Source: Candidatus Latescibacterota bacterium (GTDB taxonomy: Bacteria; Latescibacterota; UBA2968; UBA8231). From it: a stretch of 42,326 bases of DNA. The notes beneath the pieces were generated by a model. It ran no database searches, was not told the DNA's origin, and was given only the letters and a program-made list of their open reading frames with translations. This document shows, in pieces, positions 33,206 to 41,496 of this stretch. The stretch lies in the NCBI GenBank assembly GCA_015660315.1, contig DQLG01000864.1:1-42326 (forward strand), written 5' to 3'. The translations under genes were made by a program, and so were the position numbers. Numbering within the stretch: position 1 is the stretch's first letter; every line of letters begins with the position of its first letter.

Positions 33206-33678
33206 TCACGGCATCGCGCTGATAGTGACTAAAGGTCGTGCTATCGTCATCCGTCGCAAAACCTGCCACCAATTTCGGCCAGCTATCGATGTCCTATTCA
33301 CGCGCCACCACGAACTGCGCGTCGTTAAGCGTGAATTCGCCGCCACTGCTGCCTTGCGCGACGATCCGCTCGAGACCGCTTCCGCATTGCCGGCCTGGTG
33401 CGCCTTGAGCAGCTTCTTGGCCTGCTTCTTTAAATGCTCCAGACTCGACTCGCCCGGCTTCTTGCACTGCGTGCCAACTGGCGAAACCGCGCTCACGAGA
33501 CACCGTTTCCAGCGTGTCGACCACACTGCTCGAAGCGAGAATCGCCGCGGCGGTAACCTTGGCAAAGCGCGGCGCGGACTTGCGGATGCGTTCACAAGCA
33601 GATGCGGGCCTTAAACAACTCGCTGGCTTCGCGCCGGATCTCGGACTCGGATTTAGTTTGGGATATTGAATTAGACAT
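33206..33678 (-). pseudogene. Remnant of a protein with ankyrin-protein-type N-terminal motifs
   Basis: The leftward frame from ATG 33678 (GGAGAGG upstream) reads MSNSISQTKSESEIRREASELFKAR and then stops. Other frames continue with ERIRKSAPRFAKV, then SSSVVDTLETVSRERGFASWHAVQEAG, then SLEHLKKQAKKLLKAHQAGNAEA, then GEFTLNDAQFVVARE, a TAG, and DIDSWPKLVAGFA. The repeated ARE.GF.SW motifs and LK.QAK.LL..H..GN are typical of the N-terminal region of many bacterial ankyrin-repeat proteins. At least two frameshifts and one stop break it, and no ankyrin repeat follows. Confidence 0.55.
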
Positions 33679-33742
33679 ACTACCCTCTCCGTGCTACGCC
33701 TGGTGCCCGCCCGATCAGGCTGAAAGAAGGTCTATGTAATTT

Positions 33743-33764
33743 GGTGGGTTAAAGGTGGGTTAAA
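33743..33764. repeat. Tandem 11-bp direct repeat
   Basis: GGTGGGTTAAA occurs twice, head to tail, with no spacer. It lies 65 bases upstream of the start of the leftward ankyrin-type remnant, so it may be a former operator; no further copies are seen nearby. Confidence 0.4.
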
Positions 33765-33955
33765 CCCTTACCGCGGGCCGGAGGCTCCCTTCAGCGCGCG
33801 TTTATTTATTTTAATCCGCGACTCTGTCCATCGCAAGTGTTTTTTATTCTTGCCGTCCATCCACCTTCCAACACCTCAATCGCTTAATTTCTATAAAAAA
33901 GCAAACACTTCGTACCCGACCTTCATTTTACAGTAAAAGCGGGTCAGAGGACAAG

Positions 33956-34142
33956 GGCCGTCGACGATTTATACGAGGAGTTTGCAAAAACACTCCAGCG
34001 CCAGACGATCAAGCTGGTGCGCAAGCCGGATGCGGCGGCGGACCTGGTCCAGGAGACCTCTATCCGCAGCCTAAACCATTTGCGACTCATAGCGCAACTC
34101 AATCGGCGACAACGCCGCACCTGGCTCGGCCAGACTTTGAAG
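33956..34142 (+). pseudogene. ECF-type sigma-70 factor, N-terminal (region 2) remnant
   Basis: The rightward frame reads DDLYEEFAKTLQRQTIKLVR and then PDAAADLVQETSIRSLNHLR, followed by RRQRRTWLGQTLKRRTL. This matches region 2 of ECF sigma factors (LY..Y...L...A..LV.D.D.AEDL.QET...AL.HL). The first codon is GTC where a start would be expected. After about 34142 the sequence matches an unrelated gene in the opposite direction, so the sigma4 domain is missing. Confidence 0.65.
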
Positions 34143-34360
34143 CGCCGAACTCTGCGACCCAATCTTGGCGAGCTCGTCGTAAACAAAATCACCGTGTTCA
34201 CCATCGTGGAGTTGTTGCAAATAATCTCGATACATCGCAAGAAAATAGCGCTCGAATTCCACATAGCGATCTATGTCACTGAACAAAGCGGCATTCGACT
34301 CCGTAAAACTACCGGTCAGATAATAACCGCGACTCCGTAGGTCATCTCGAAAACACCCAC
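34143..34360 (-). pseudogene. Remnant of an unrecognised gene
   Basis: Leftward frame open from about 34360: FRDDLRSRGYYLTGSFTESN, then AALFSDIDRYVEFERYFLAM, then YRDYLQQLHDGEHGDFVYDE. The composition and lack of stops suggest former coding sequence. It runs into the antisense of the sigma remnant after about 34142 and has no supported start. I do not recognise the family. Confidence 0.4.
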
Positions 34361-34454
34361 CACTCCGCCCTGGATCCCATCAACCCGTTCATTATCTGTA
34401 GTGTGTATTAAGGCGATATCGTGCACCATTGATCTAAATCGATAAGATCAATGT

Positions 34455-35921
34455 TCAAAAGGGCATCACCCTCGGCGCGGTCGGCATACGCGCCTGTACC
34501 GTGGCGTCAAAGCTCTTGCGCACTAGCTCCCATTTAACCGCCTGATGATCCGGTGCGTCAGCCAGGTTGTTATGCTCCCAGGGATCACTCTGTAGGTCGT
34601 AGAGTTCGTAAAGGTCCTTGCCGTGATACGAGACGAGCTTCCAGCGCCGGTCGCGGTACATCGTCGCGTGCGTCTGGTCGGGATAATCGATTGCCCCGTA
34701 GAACTCGCTGCGCACAAAATCGCGGTGGTCCTGTGTCTCACCCTTGAGCACCGGCAATAACGACTTGCCCTGCACGTAATAGGGCACTTCTTCGCCGACC
34801 GCTTCATAAAAGGTCGGCGCTAGATCCATCAATTCGACCAACGCATCCGACACCACGCCCTCGGAAAAATGCCCCGGCCAGGAGACGATCAGCGGCACCC
34901 GCGCCAACCCCTCGTAAAAACGACAGCCCTTGAAAACCAGCCCGTGGTCGCCGAGCATCTCGCCGTGGTCGCTCATAAAGACGACAATGGTGTTTTCGCG
35001 TTCGCCAGTCGCCTCCAGATGGTCGAGGATGCGCCCGAACTCGCAGTCGACCTGCTCGATCATCGCGTAATAAGAAGCCTGGAGTTTCTTGTCCTCCCAT
35101 TCGGCCGGGTCTTTCGCCTCCGACTGAAAATCGATTCCACCTGCAGCCAACCGCTGTTGCTGCTCTATGTCGCTGGCGGCAAAATGCGCGCCGGGTAGGG
35201 TCTCCGGATCATAGCGGCGAGAATACTCCCACGGCGCGTCAAAAGGCGGGTGCGGGTCGAAAGCATTGACGCTGAGCATCCAGGGCTGGTCCTCGCGGCG
35301 GTTTTTGTCGATAAATTCGATCGACTTCTCACTACACCAGCGCGTCTGGTGCAGGTCCGGCGGAATATTGTCCGCGCTTGCCGTCGGCTCGTATAAGCCA
35401 CCGAAAGTTGCGACCCGGGCGCCCTCGCGATAGTTCTTGGTCTGATAAGGGACCATAAGTTCGTCGGCGTCACCACCCTGCTGCCGCACCCACTCGGCAT
35501 AGTCGTGCCCGTAGACGCGTGCCCCCCTGTGGTCGTGGCTGTATTGGAAATAGCGATAGCCGTCGTCGACCCGGTTTTCCACTCCATGCGCCGCGCTGGC
35601 CAAGTGCAGCTTGCCGACCAACCCGCAATCGTAGCCACTTTTCGCCAAGCGGTGCGGCAGTAGCCGGCTCTCCTGTTCGCGCGGGAAAAATTCATTGCCA
35701 TTGCCGGTAACCCCGTTCGCGCCCGGATAGGTGCCGGTGAGAAAACTGGCGCGGCTCGGAGTGCAGATCGGACTTTGGCAATAGGCATGGGTGAAGGCCA
35801 CCCCTTTGCGGGCGAAAGCGTCTAAACGCGGCGTATTTATGTGCGCGTTGCCCAACGCGGCGATCGTATCAAAACGCTGTTGGTCGCTGCAATACCAAAG
35901 GATATTCGGTCGATCGGTCAT
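34455..35921 (-). CDS. Sulfatase (type I, formylglycine-dependent)
   Basis: 488 residues with no signal peptide, so probably cytoplasmic or exported by another route. The formylglycine site is Cys53 in CTPSRASFLTG (C-x-P-S-R), to be oxidised by a formylglycine-generating enzyme or anaerobic maturase encoded elsewhere. Other family features are the N-terminal metal-site NILWYCSDQQRFDT, GLVGKLHL (active-site Lys/His), the DPHPPFDAPWEY segment, and the second metal site FMSDHGEMLGDHG. The product would hydrolyse a sulfate ester, with a sulfated sugar likely given the lyase and sugar-acid enzyme nearby. The start is weakly supported (AGAAAAG before the ATG). A broken HAD gene lies just upstream on the same strand. 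Confidence 0.92.
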   Translation of the reverse strand: MTDRPNILWYCSDQQRFDTIAALGNAHINTPRLDAFARKGVAFTHAYCQSPICTPSRASFLTGTYPGANGVTGNGNEFFPREQESRLLPHRLAKSGYDCGLVGKLHLASAAHGVENRVDDGYRYFQYSHDHRGARVYGHDYAEWVRQQGGDADELMVPYQTKNYREGARVATFGGLYEPTASADNIPPDLHQTRWCSEKSIEFIDKNRREDQPWMLSVNAFDPHPPFDAPWEYSRRYDPETLPGAHFAASDIEQQQRLAAGGIDFQSEAKDPAEWEDKKLQASYYAMIEQVDCEFGRILDHLEATGERENTIVVFMSDHGEMLGDHGLVFKGCRFYEGLARVPLIVSWPGHFSEGVVSDALVELMDLAPTFYEAVGEEVPYYVQGKSLLPVLKGETQDHRDFVRSEFYGAIDYPDQTHATMYRDRRWKLVSYHGKDLYELYDLQSDPWEHNNLADAPDHQAVKWELVRKSFDATVQARMPTAPRVMPF

Positions 35922-35957
35922 GGTCTTTTCTTTTTTTGAGGATGTGCCCGAAAAGTT

Positions 35958-36477
35958 CTAGTCCACTAAATCCATCAAATCGCTGAGCGCCGCGACCCGC
36001 GGCCCCTGCCAACTCGCCGCTTTCGGTTTGCAATGCCCTTCCCGCGAGGAGAATAGCACCATATCGACGAGCGGGGCGAAGGGCATTTCGCTCCATAACA
36101 TCGGCACTTCGAGGCCGCAATCGCTGATCAGCGCGGTTTTCAGACCCAAACTTTCAGCCGTGTCAGTGTCTCGACCGCATCATCGCGGGGGCGTAGATTC
36201 GCACAAATACAACTGACGCGCAACTCCACCGCCGCTTCGATACGCTCCGCGTCGACTTGCGTGCCCAACACATTGCAGATATGCGTCAGACATTCTTCCA
36301 GCGTGGCAAAACCACCCGTCGTCCGTCGGTTTCCCACCTGCGCCACCCAGCAGAGAAACCATCTGCAGACAGCAAAAGCACCGCCGCCATCTGCCGCAAC
36401 AGCGCATCATAGCCGTCGCGCCCCAGATCTTCGATCAACGTGCCATAGAGATCGAATACGAAGGCCCGAATGCTCAT
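35958..36477 (-). pseudogene. HAD-superfamily hydrolase, twice frameshifted
   Basis: From ATG 36477 the leftward frame has MSIRAFVFDLYGTLIEDLG, HAD motif I with its Asp nucleophile and DxxGT, and continues to near 36350. It then shifts to GFATLEECLTHICNVLGTQV and AVETLTRLK, and near 36145 shifts again to GLKTALISDCGLEV (motif II Ser) and SREGHCKPKAASWQG (motif III Lys). It ends at 35958 without the expected DD motif IV. Two frameshifts plus a missing fourth motif make it non-functional. It may once have shared an operon with the sulfatase. Confidence 0.75.
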
Positions 36478-36545
36478 TGAACTGGTGCGCGGAAATCGCC
36501 AACTCGGTCTATTAATCGCAAAATAAGAAAGCTCATAGCGCCCGC

Positions 36546-39290
36546 CTAATCGGCAAAGTCGAACACCGCTTTCCACCCCTCATCCAACTTCAGACGCGCA
36601 TCAAACTTACTGCCTTTGCGGCTTTTAAAGCCTTTGATCAATCCCGTCTTACCCTTGGCGATCAAGGTCTGAATTTGTTTTTCAGTCAGCTTCTTGCTCG
36701 CGATTTCCTTCCACACGACAAAGTCGCAACCCTCGCGATAGCGGTTGCAGCCGAATCCGCGCTTGCCCTCGATGATCTGGCCCTGATTGCACTTGGGACA
36801 TGAGAGGTCTCCGGACGTTCTTATCGCCGCTTTGCGGGGCGACGGCTGCTGTTGAGAGAGTGCCTCCACAGGCGGCGAAGGCGAGTGCGCAGAAGACGGC
36901 GAAGCGTCGCGGGCAAATGCATTCGACGCAGGTGCCGCGGAATTATCGCCATGTGCAGGTGGCGGTCCCTGCTCTTCGGGATACGGCGCCCCTAATGGTG
37001 GTGGCTCTTGGTCCTCTGGATACGGCGGCGGCCCTTGATCTCTCACCGATGCTCGTCCTTCACGCCGCGGCATGCCCGGCGCGGCACCGGACCGCCCCTT
37101 AGCTTGCCCCCCCGCAGCCCCGTTCCTCGGGCCGTCGTCAAATTCAAAAACCACTTTGAAATTGTCGTCAAACTTGAGCCGCGCCTCGAACTTCTTACCT
37201 GCTTTGGAAGTAAAACCCTTCATCTGCTCCGTGCGGCCATTGGCCATTAGCAACTGCGCCTGCTTCTCCGACAGCTTCTTTTTGGCCACCGTCTTCCAGA
37301 TCGTAAAATCGCAACCTTCGCGATAGCGGCTGCAACCATAGGCCTTGGCGTTTTCTGCGACCTTACCCTCCTTGCATTTAGGACATGAACCAATCTCTTT
37401 ACCCGGACCTTTCTTACCGCTTTTGCCCCTGCCGCCACCCTGTTCCGCCCGTGCCTGCGCCGCCTGCTCGGGCGACAACGCTGGACCCTGTTGGATCTTG
37501 GGCACCAGGTCGCGCACAAAATCGGCGATACCTTCGTAGAATTCGGCAACCGGGCGCTGGCCATCCTCGACCTCTTTGAGCTGCTGTTCCCACTCGGCCG
37601 TCAATTCTGGGCTGCGCATCGGCTCGGCCACCAAACCGATGAGCGCTTTGGCCTTTTCGGTCGCGTTGAGCGACTTCTTCTCGCGCAGTACATAGCCGGT
37701 GCGGATCAATTTTTCTATCGTTTCGGCTCTAGTCGCCGGAGTACCCAAGCCCGATTCCTTCATCGCCTCGGCCAACTCGTCGTCCTCGATTTCACGACCG
37801 GCATTTTTCATTGCCGCCAAAAGCGTGGCGTCGGTATAGGGCCGGGGCGGCTTCGTTTCTTTTTCGACCACGTCCATGTTTTTGATATGGACTTCCTGGC
37901 CCTGCTCTAAAGACGGAATCGCCTGGCGCTGATCCTCGTCCTCCCCCTCCTTATCACTCCCCTTGCTTTTCTCCTCGCCCCCGCGCCGTGATTCGACAAC
38001 CTTCCACCCTTCCTCCAACACCACCGACCCTTTGGCGACGAAAATCGCGCCGCCGATATCGACGGTCACCGTCGTCTCCTCGACGACCTGGTCGGGCAGA
38101 AACACACCGACGAAGCGCGCCACCACCAAATCGTAGACTTTTTTCAAGGCCGGTGACAAATTGGGCGCAGCTCGTTGTCCTGTGGGGATTATCGCATGGT
38201 GATCGGTGAGTTTTGTGCGGTCGACATAAGCCTTACCGAGCTTGTGGCCTCCTCGCAAGCGCGCCAGCGCGGCTGGGGCCTGCGGATGTTCGAGCTTTTG
38301 CAGGATACCCGGCAACTCGGGCACCATATCCTCGGAGATATGACGGCTCTCGGTGCGCGGATAGGTAATGAGCTTGTGCGTCTCGTAGAGAGCCTGCGCG
38401 TATTCGAGAACCTGCGCCGCGGTAAAACCGAAACGACGGTTGGCGTCGCGCTGCAGGTTGTTGAGGTCGTAGAGCGCGGGAGGCCGGTGCTTTTTGATCT
38501 TCTTCTCGACCTTGAGCACCTTGCCCATCTTATTCGGGCTGAGCTGGCGGTGCAACCGTTCCGCCTCTTCCTTCTTCTCGATCCGGGTCTGGCCGTCCTT
38601 GGTATATTTGGCCGCGAAGCCCTCCTCAAACCCGGCGACCAACTCGTAAAAATAGACCTTCTTGAAATCGGCGATCACCGCGTCGCGTTTGACGATCATC
38701 GCCAAGGTCGGCGTCTGCACCCGGCCTATCGTGCACAGCACATTGTTGTGCACGGTGTAAGCGCGGGTCAGGTTCATGCCCATCAGCCAATCGGCCTGGC
38801 CCCTGGCCCGGGCGGCGTCGGCCAGTGCGTCAAAAGCAGCCCCCTCTTGCAAGGCGGCAAAACCGCCCTGGATCGCCTCGTCGGTCAAACTAGAAATCCA
38901 CAATCGCTTGAAGGGCTTTTTGCAGCGGGCGTGCTGGTAGATCAGCCGGAAAATATTCTCGCCCTCGCGACCGGCGTCCGTTGCGCAGACCACTTCCTTG
39001 GTCTCGGCGTCGTTGAGCAACCTTTTAACGATCTGGAATTGATCGGCCGTCGAGCCCGAGGTCTTGAGCTTCCACTTCTCGGGAATCATCGGCAATTGCC
39101 CGAAGGACCACCGCCCTTTCCAGGGCGGACCGTACTCGTCCGGTTCGGCGAATTGCACCAGATGGCCCAAGGCCCAGGTGACGATATAGCCATTGCCTTC
39201 GAGATAGCCCTGGCCGCGTTTTTGCGCACCTAGGATGCGGGCGATATCGCGCGCGACGCTGGGTTTTTCACTGAGAATAAGAGTCGCCAT
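36546..39290 (-). CDS. topB: DNA topoisomerase III-type (type IA) with duplicated zinc-ribbon/C-terminal repeat tail
   Basis: 914 residues. Type IA topoisomerase that relaxes or decatenates DNA through a 5'-phosphotyrosine. A TOPRIM-like N-terminus (SEKPSVARDIARILG, then ATDAGREGENIFRLIY) is followed by the active-site Tyr310 in LITYPRTESRHIS and by GLGTPATRAETIEKLI. The C-terminal third carries two copies of a C4 zinc ribbon (Cys at about 635-660 and 830-855; the second begins CPKCNQGQ), each followed by a short beta repeat (ARLKFDDNFKVVFEF and ARLKLDEGWKAVFDF). They are joined by a Pro/Glu/Gly-rich linker of about 100 residues. TopB of E. coli is about 650 residues; the extra tail is the difference. 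The start is ATG 39290. Confidence 0.95.
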   Translation of the reverse strand: MATLILSEKPSVARDIARILGAQKRGQGYLEGNGYIVTWALGHLVQFAEPDEYGPPWKGRWSFGQLPMIPEKWKLKTSGSTADQFQIVKRLLNDAETKEVVCATDAGREGENIFRLIYQHARCKKPFKRLWISSLTDEAIQGGFAALQEGAAFDALADAARARGQADWLMGMNLTRAYTVHNNVLCTIGRVQTPTLAMIVKRDAVIADFKKVYFYELVAGFEEGFAAKYTKDGQTRIEKKEEAERLHRQLSPNKMGKVLKVEKKIKKHRPPALYDLNNLQRDANRRFGFTAAQVLEYAQALYETHKLITYPRTESRHISEDMVPELPGILQKLEHPQAPAALARLRGGHKLGKAYVDRTKLTDHHAIIPTGQRAAPNLSPALKKVYDLVVARFVGVFLPDQVVEETTVTVDIGGAIFVAKGSVVLEEGWKVVESRRGGEEKSKGSDKEGEDEDQRQAIPSLEQGQEVHIKNMDVVEKETKPPRPYTDATLLAAMKNAGREIEDDELAEAMKESGLGTPATRAETIEKLIRTGYVLREKKSLNATEKAKALIGLVAEPMRSPELTAEWEQQLKEVEDGQRPVAEFYEGIADFVRDLVPKIQQGPALSPEQAAQARAEQGGGRGKSGKKGPGKEIGSCPKCKEGKVAENAKAYGCSRYREGCDFTIWKTVAKKKLSEKQAQLLMANGRTEQMKGFTSKAGKKFEARLKFDDNFKVVFEFDDGPRNGAAGGQAKGRSGAAPGMPRREGRASVRDQGPPPYPEDQEPPPLGAPYPEEQGPPPAHGDNSAAPASNAFARDASPSSAHSPSPPVEALSQQQPSPRKAAIRTSGDLSCPKCNQGQIIEGKRGFGCNRYREGCDFVVWKEIASKKLTEKQIQTLIAKGKTGLIKGFKSRKGSKFDARLKLDEGWKAVFDFAD

Positions 39291-39336
39291 ATTTATAGGC
39301 TAATAAGCGACTACAACCGGCGCAACGTCCCATTCT

Positions 39337-40254
39337 TCATGATCCCGCCCGCTTCGCCAATTTCTCGAACAAATCGCGAAAGATCACATCGCGCCGCACA
39401 GTGCGCGCTACCCGCATAAAATGCCGCGAAGGCTTGTGACTCCAGGTGTACTGATCCGTCAATATCGGGCTATGCACCACATCGCTCGGCACCCATGACG
39501 CGTCGAGTAGCCAGGCGGTTGCCGAGATGTCCCAAATGACCTTGGAATAAGCGAAGTGGTCCTTGGAATAGGCCGTGAAAATCTCGACCAAATAATCGCC
39601 AATGGCCCCCCTCCCCTGCACAAAACGCTCCAACTCCGCCAGCGTCGTCAGCAGATGTGAGGCCACCGGGAAACAGGGGATCTGCACAAAGGGCACACCG
39701 CTGTCGAAAACCACCTGCGCCGCCTTGAGATCACCCTGCAAATTAACCTCGTGTGCCGTCGGCCAAGAATGCGCATGACCGCCGAGCCAAACCACGACGA
39801 TCCGCTCGACGATCGACGGATCTTTCAACAGCGCCGAGGCCACATTGCTAATCGCGCCGATCGCGACCACATAGAGTGGGCTGTCGCCCTCTTTCGACTT
39901 GGCGATCATATCGTCAACCGCCTCACTCTCTAGCGGCTCTTCCCCCCGCAGGATATCCGTCGAACCGCGAAAGACAAAACCATCCGGCGAAACATCCAAA
40001 CGATCCAACAGCCGCAAGATCTCCTGGTAGCTCTTCTCCATCCCGTCGCCTGGCCCCGAGGATCGATTATTGTCAAAAGGCGCAGCATAAATCGCCTCCA
40101 CCGCAAGCCTATCGGGCGAAATCAGCGCTTGCACGACAGCAAACTGATCATCAATCTCATTATACGTATCGGTGTCGAGCACCATACGCGCCTTGCCCGT
40201 AGGTGGCGCCAACCGCTCCAGCATCAACGCCGGATCCAACTGAGGAAAATCCAT
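39337..40254 (-). CDS. Inosine-uridine preferring nucleoside hydrolase family protein
   Basis: 305 residues, the usual length. The family's calcium-binding motif appears as VLDTDTYNEIDDQFAVVQAL (consensus DTDxGxDDAxA), where the residue after the second Thr is Tyr, not Gly. YVVAIGAISNVASALLKDP matches the TLGPLTNLA-type second motif. LGGHAHSWPTAHEVNLQGDLKAAQVVFDS matches the N-x-x-x-D-P-A-A segment. It would cleave the glycosidic bond of ribonucleosides or a related substrate in the cytoplasm. The start was chosen at ATG 40254: AAAAGGA lies nine bases before it, while the ATG three codons earlier (40263) abuts that same site and leaves no spacing. It is downstream of a gap shared with the divergent PhyH gene. 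Confidence 0.9.
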   Translation of the reverse strand: MDFPQLDPALMLERLAPPTGKARMVLDTDTYNEIDDQFAVVQALISPDRLAVEAIYAAPFDNNRSSGPGDGMEKSYQEILRLLDRLDVSPDGFVFRGSTDILRGEEPLESEAVDDMIAKSKEGDSPLYVVAIGAISNVASALLKDPSIVERIVVVWLGGHAHSWPTAHEVNLQGDLKAAQVVFDSGVPFVQIPCFPVASHLLTTLAELERFVQGRGAIGDYLVEIFTAYSKDHFAYSKVIWDISATAWLLDASWVPSDVVHSPILTDQYTWSHKPSRHFMRVARTVRRDVIFRDLFEKLAKRAGS

Positions 40255-40524
40255 AATTGACATTCCTTTTATTAAAGTGGATTTTCAATCTGTTTATTTA
40301 TAATAGCAGAAACCACTCAAGTTACCCAGGTCCAGTTTCGGAGTGCGACACAGGGCGTTGGGGGGAGCGGGGTGGTGGAAAAAGGGCCTGGTCGAACAAG
40401 GTGGGGCAGTGGTCGCGAAGGCGACCTGAGGGGCGATGGTCTGGGGGTCTAAAAACGCCCGGATCTCGCACCTCAAAACCGGACCGCCCGCACTCAGCTT
40501 TAGTTATTTAATAAGGAAAATAAT

Positions 40525-41493
40525 ATGCCATTCTTAAGCCGCGAACAACTCGCCCACTTCAAAGAAGAAGGGTATTTATTGGTCCGGGGCATGCTCGACG
40601 TCGAAGAGGTCATCCAGCCCATCATCGACGAATACCACGGCGTTCTCGACAAGCTCGCACATGAGCTCCATGCAGCCGGGCACATCGAATCCACCTACAA
40701 CGACCTACCCTTCGGCAAACGCCTGACGCAAATCGTCGTCGACAGCGGCGAAGTGCACGCGCAGTATTTCGATTTCTCGCTGCCGCAAAACGGCATCGAG
40801 GCCGACACGCCCTTCTGGGCCGGACCGGCCGTCTTCCGCTGCCTGAGCAACCCGGCCCTGCTCGACGCGGCTGAATCTATCGTCGGCCCTGAGATCTGGT
40901 CCAACCCCGTGCAGCACGTGCGCATCAAGCCGCCCGAACACCTGGTGCCCAAAGACCACAACAGCCAAGCCCTGGTCACTGCCACCAGTTGGCACCAAGA
41001 CAGCGGCGTGGTCCTTCCCGAAGCCGACGCGTCTAATGTGCTGACAGTGTGGTTCCCGCTCAACGAAGCAACAATCGAAAACGGCTGTCTGCAGATCATG
41101 CCCAATAGCCACCGCCAAGGAACGTACACCCACTGCCCGGGCCACCGCGGCCTGCGCGTCCCCGAACAGGTGATGGATATGGACTCGGCGATGCCGTTGC
41201 CGATGCAACCAGGCGACGTGCTCTTCCTAACCCGCCATACCATCCACGGTTCGCTTTCGAACCATAGCGACGACGTGCGCTGGAGCTTCGACCTGCGCTA
41301 CAACCCCATCGGCCAAACCACCGGCCGCGATATCTTCCCAGGCTTTATCGCCCGCAGCAAGGCACAACCCCAAAACGTATTAAGCGACCCCGTCGCATGG
41401 GAGCAACTCTGGCGCGACACCCGCGACCGGCTGGCCTTGGAAGAACAGGTCGTCTTCAACCGCTGGAGCGCCGACGCGGCTGTCTGCGCATAG
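40525..41493 (+). CDS. Phytanoyl-CoA dioxygenase (PhyH) family Fe(II)/2-oxoglutarate oxygenase
   Basis: 322 residues. The N-terminus LSREQLAHFKEEGYLLVRGM is the classical PhyH opening. The iron triad is His157 and Asp159 in TSWHQDSG and a distal His (His241, in RHTIHGSLSNHS); Arg251 or Arg257 in RWSFDLRYNP probably binds 2-oxoglutarate. The enzyme would hydroxylate a small organic substrate; despite its name the family is not restricted to lipids. A start with AAGGAAA upstream is well supported. Its stop lies 3 bases from the stop of the convergent carboxypeptidase. The substrate is not readable. Confidence 0.93.
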   Translation: MPFLSREQLAHFKEEGYLLVRGMLDVEEVIQPIIDEYHGVLDKLAHELHAAGHIESTYNDLPFGKRLTQIVVDSGEVHAQYFDFSLPQNGIEADTPFWAGPAVFRCLSNPALLDAAESIVGPEIWSNPVQHVRIKPPEHLVPKDHNSQALVTATSWHQDSGVVLPEADASNVLTVWFPLNEATIENGCLQIMPNSHRQGTYTHCPGHRGLRVPEQVMDMDSAMPLPMQPGDVLFLTRHTIHGSLSNHSDDVRWSFDLRYNPIGQTTGRDIFPGFIARSKAQPQNVLSDPVAWEQLWRDTRDRLALEEQVVFNRWSADAAVCA

Positions 41494-41496
41494 GAT

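Noticed and set aside
36840-37080. Proline-rich linker region of TopB considered as a separate gene or repeat array
   Set aside because: It stays in frame with the topoisomerase and joins two homologous zinc-ribbon units, so it is a linker.
38175-39233. Rightward open frame (352 codons) opposite topoisomerase III
   Set aside because: Shadow of the conserved catalytic region of TopB.
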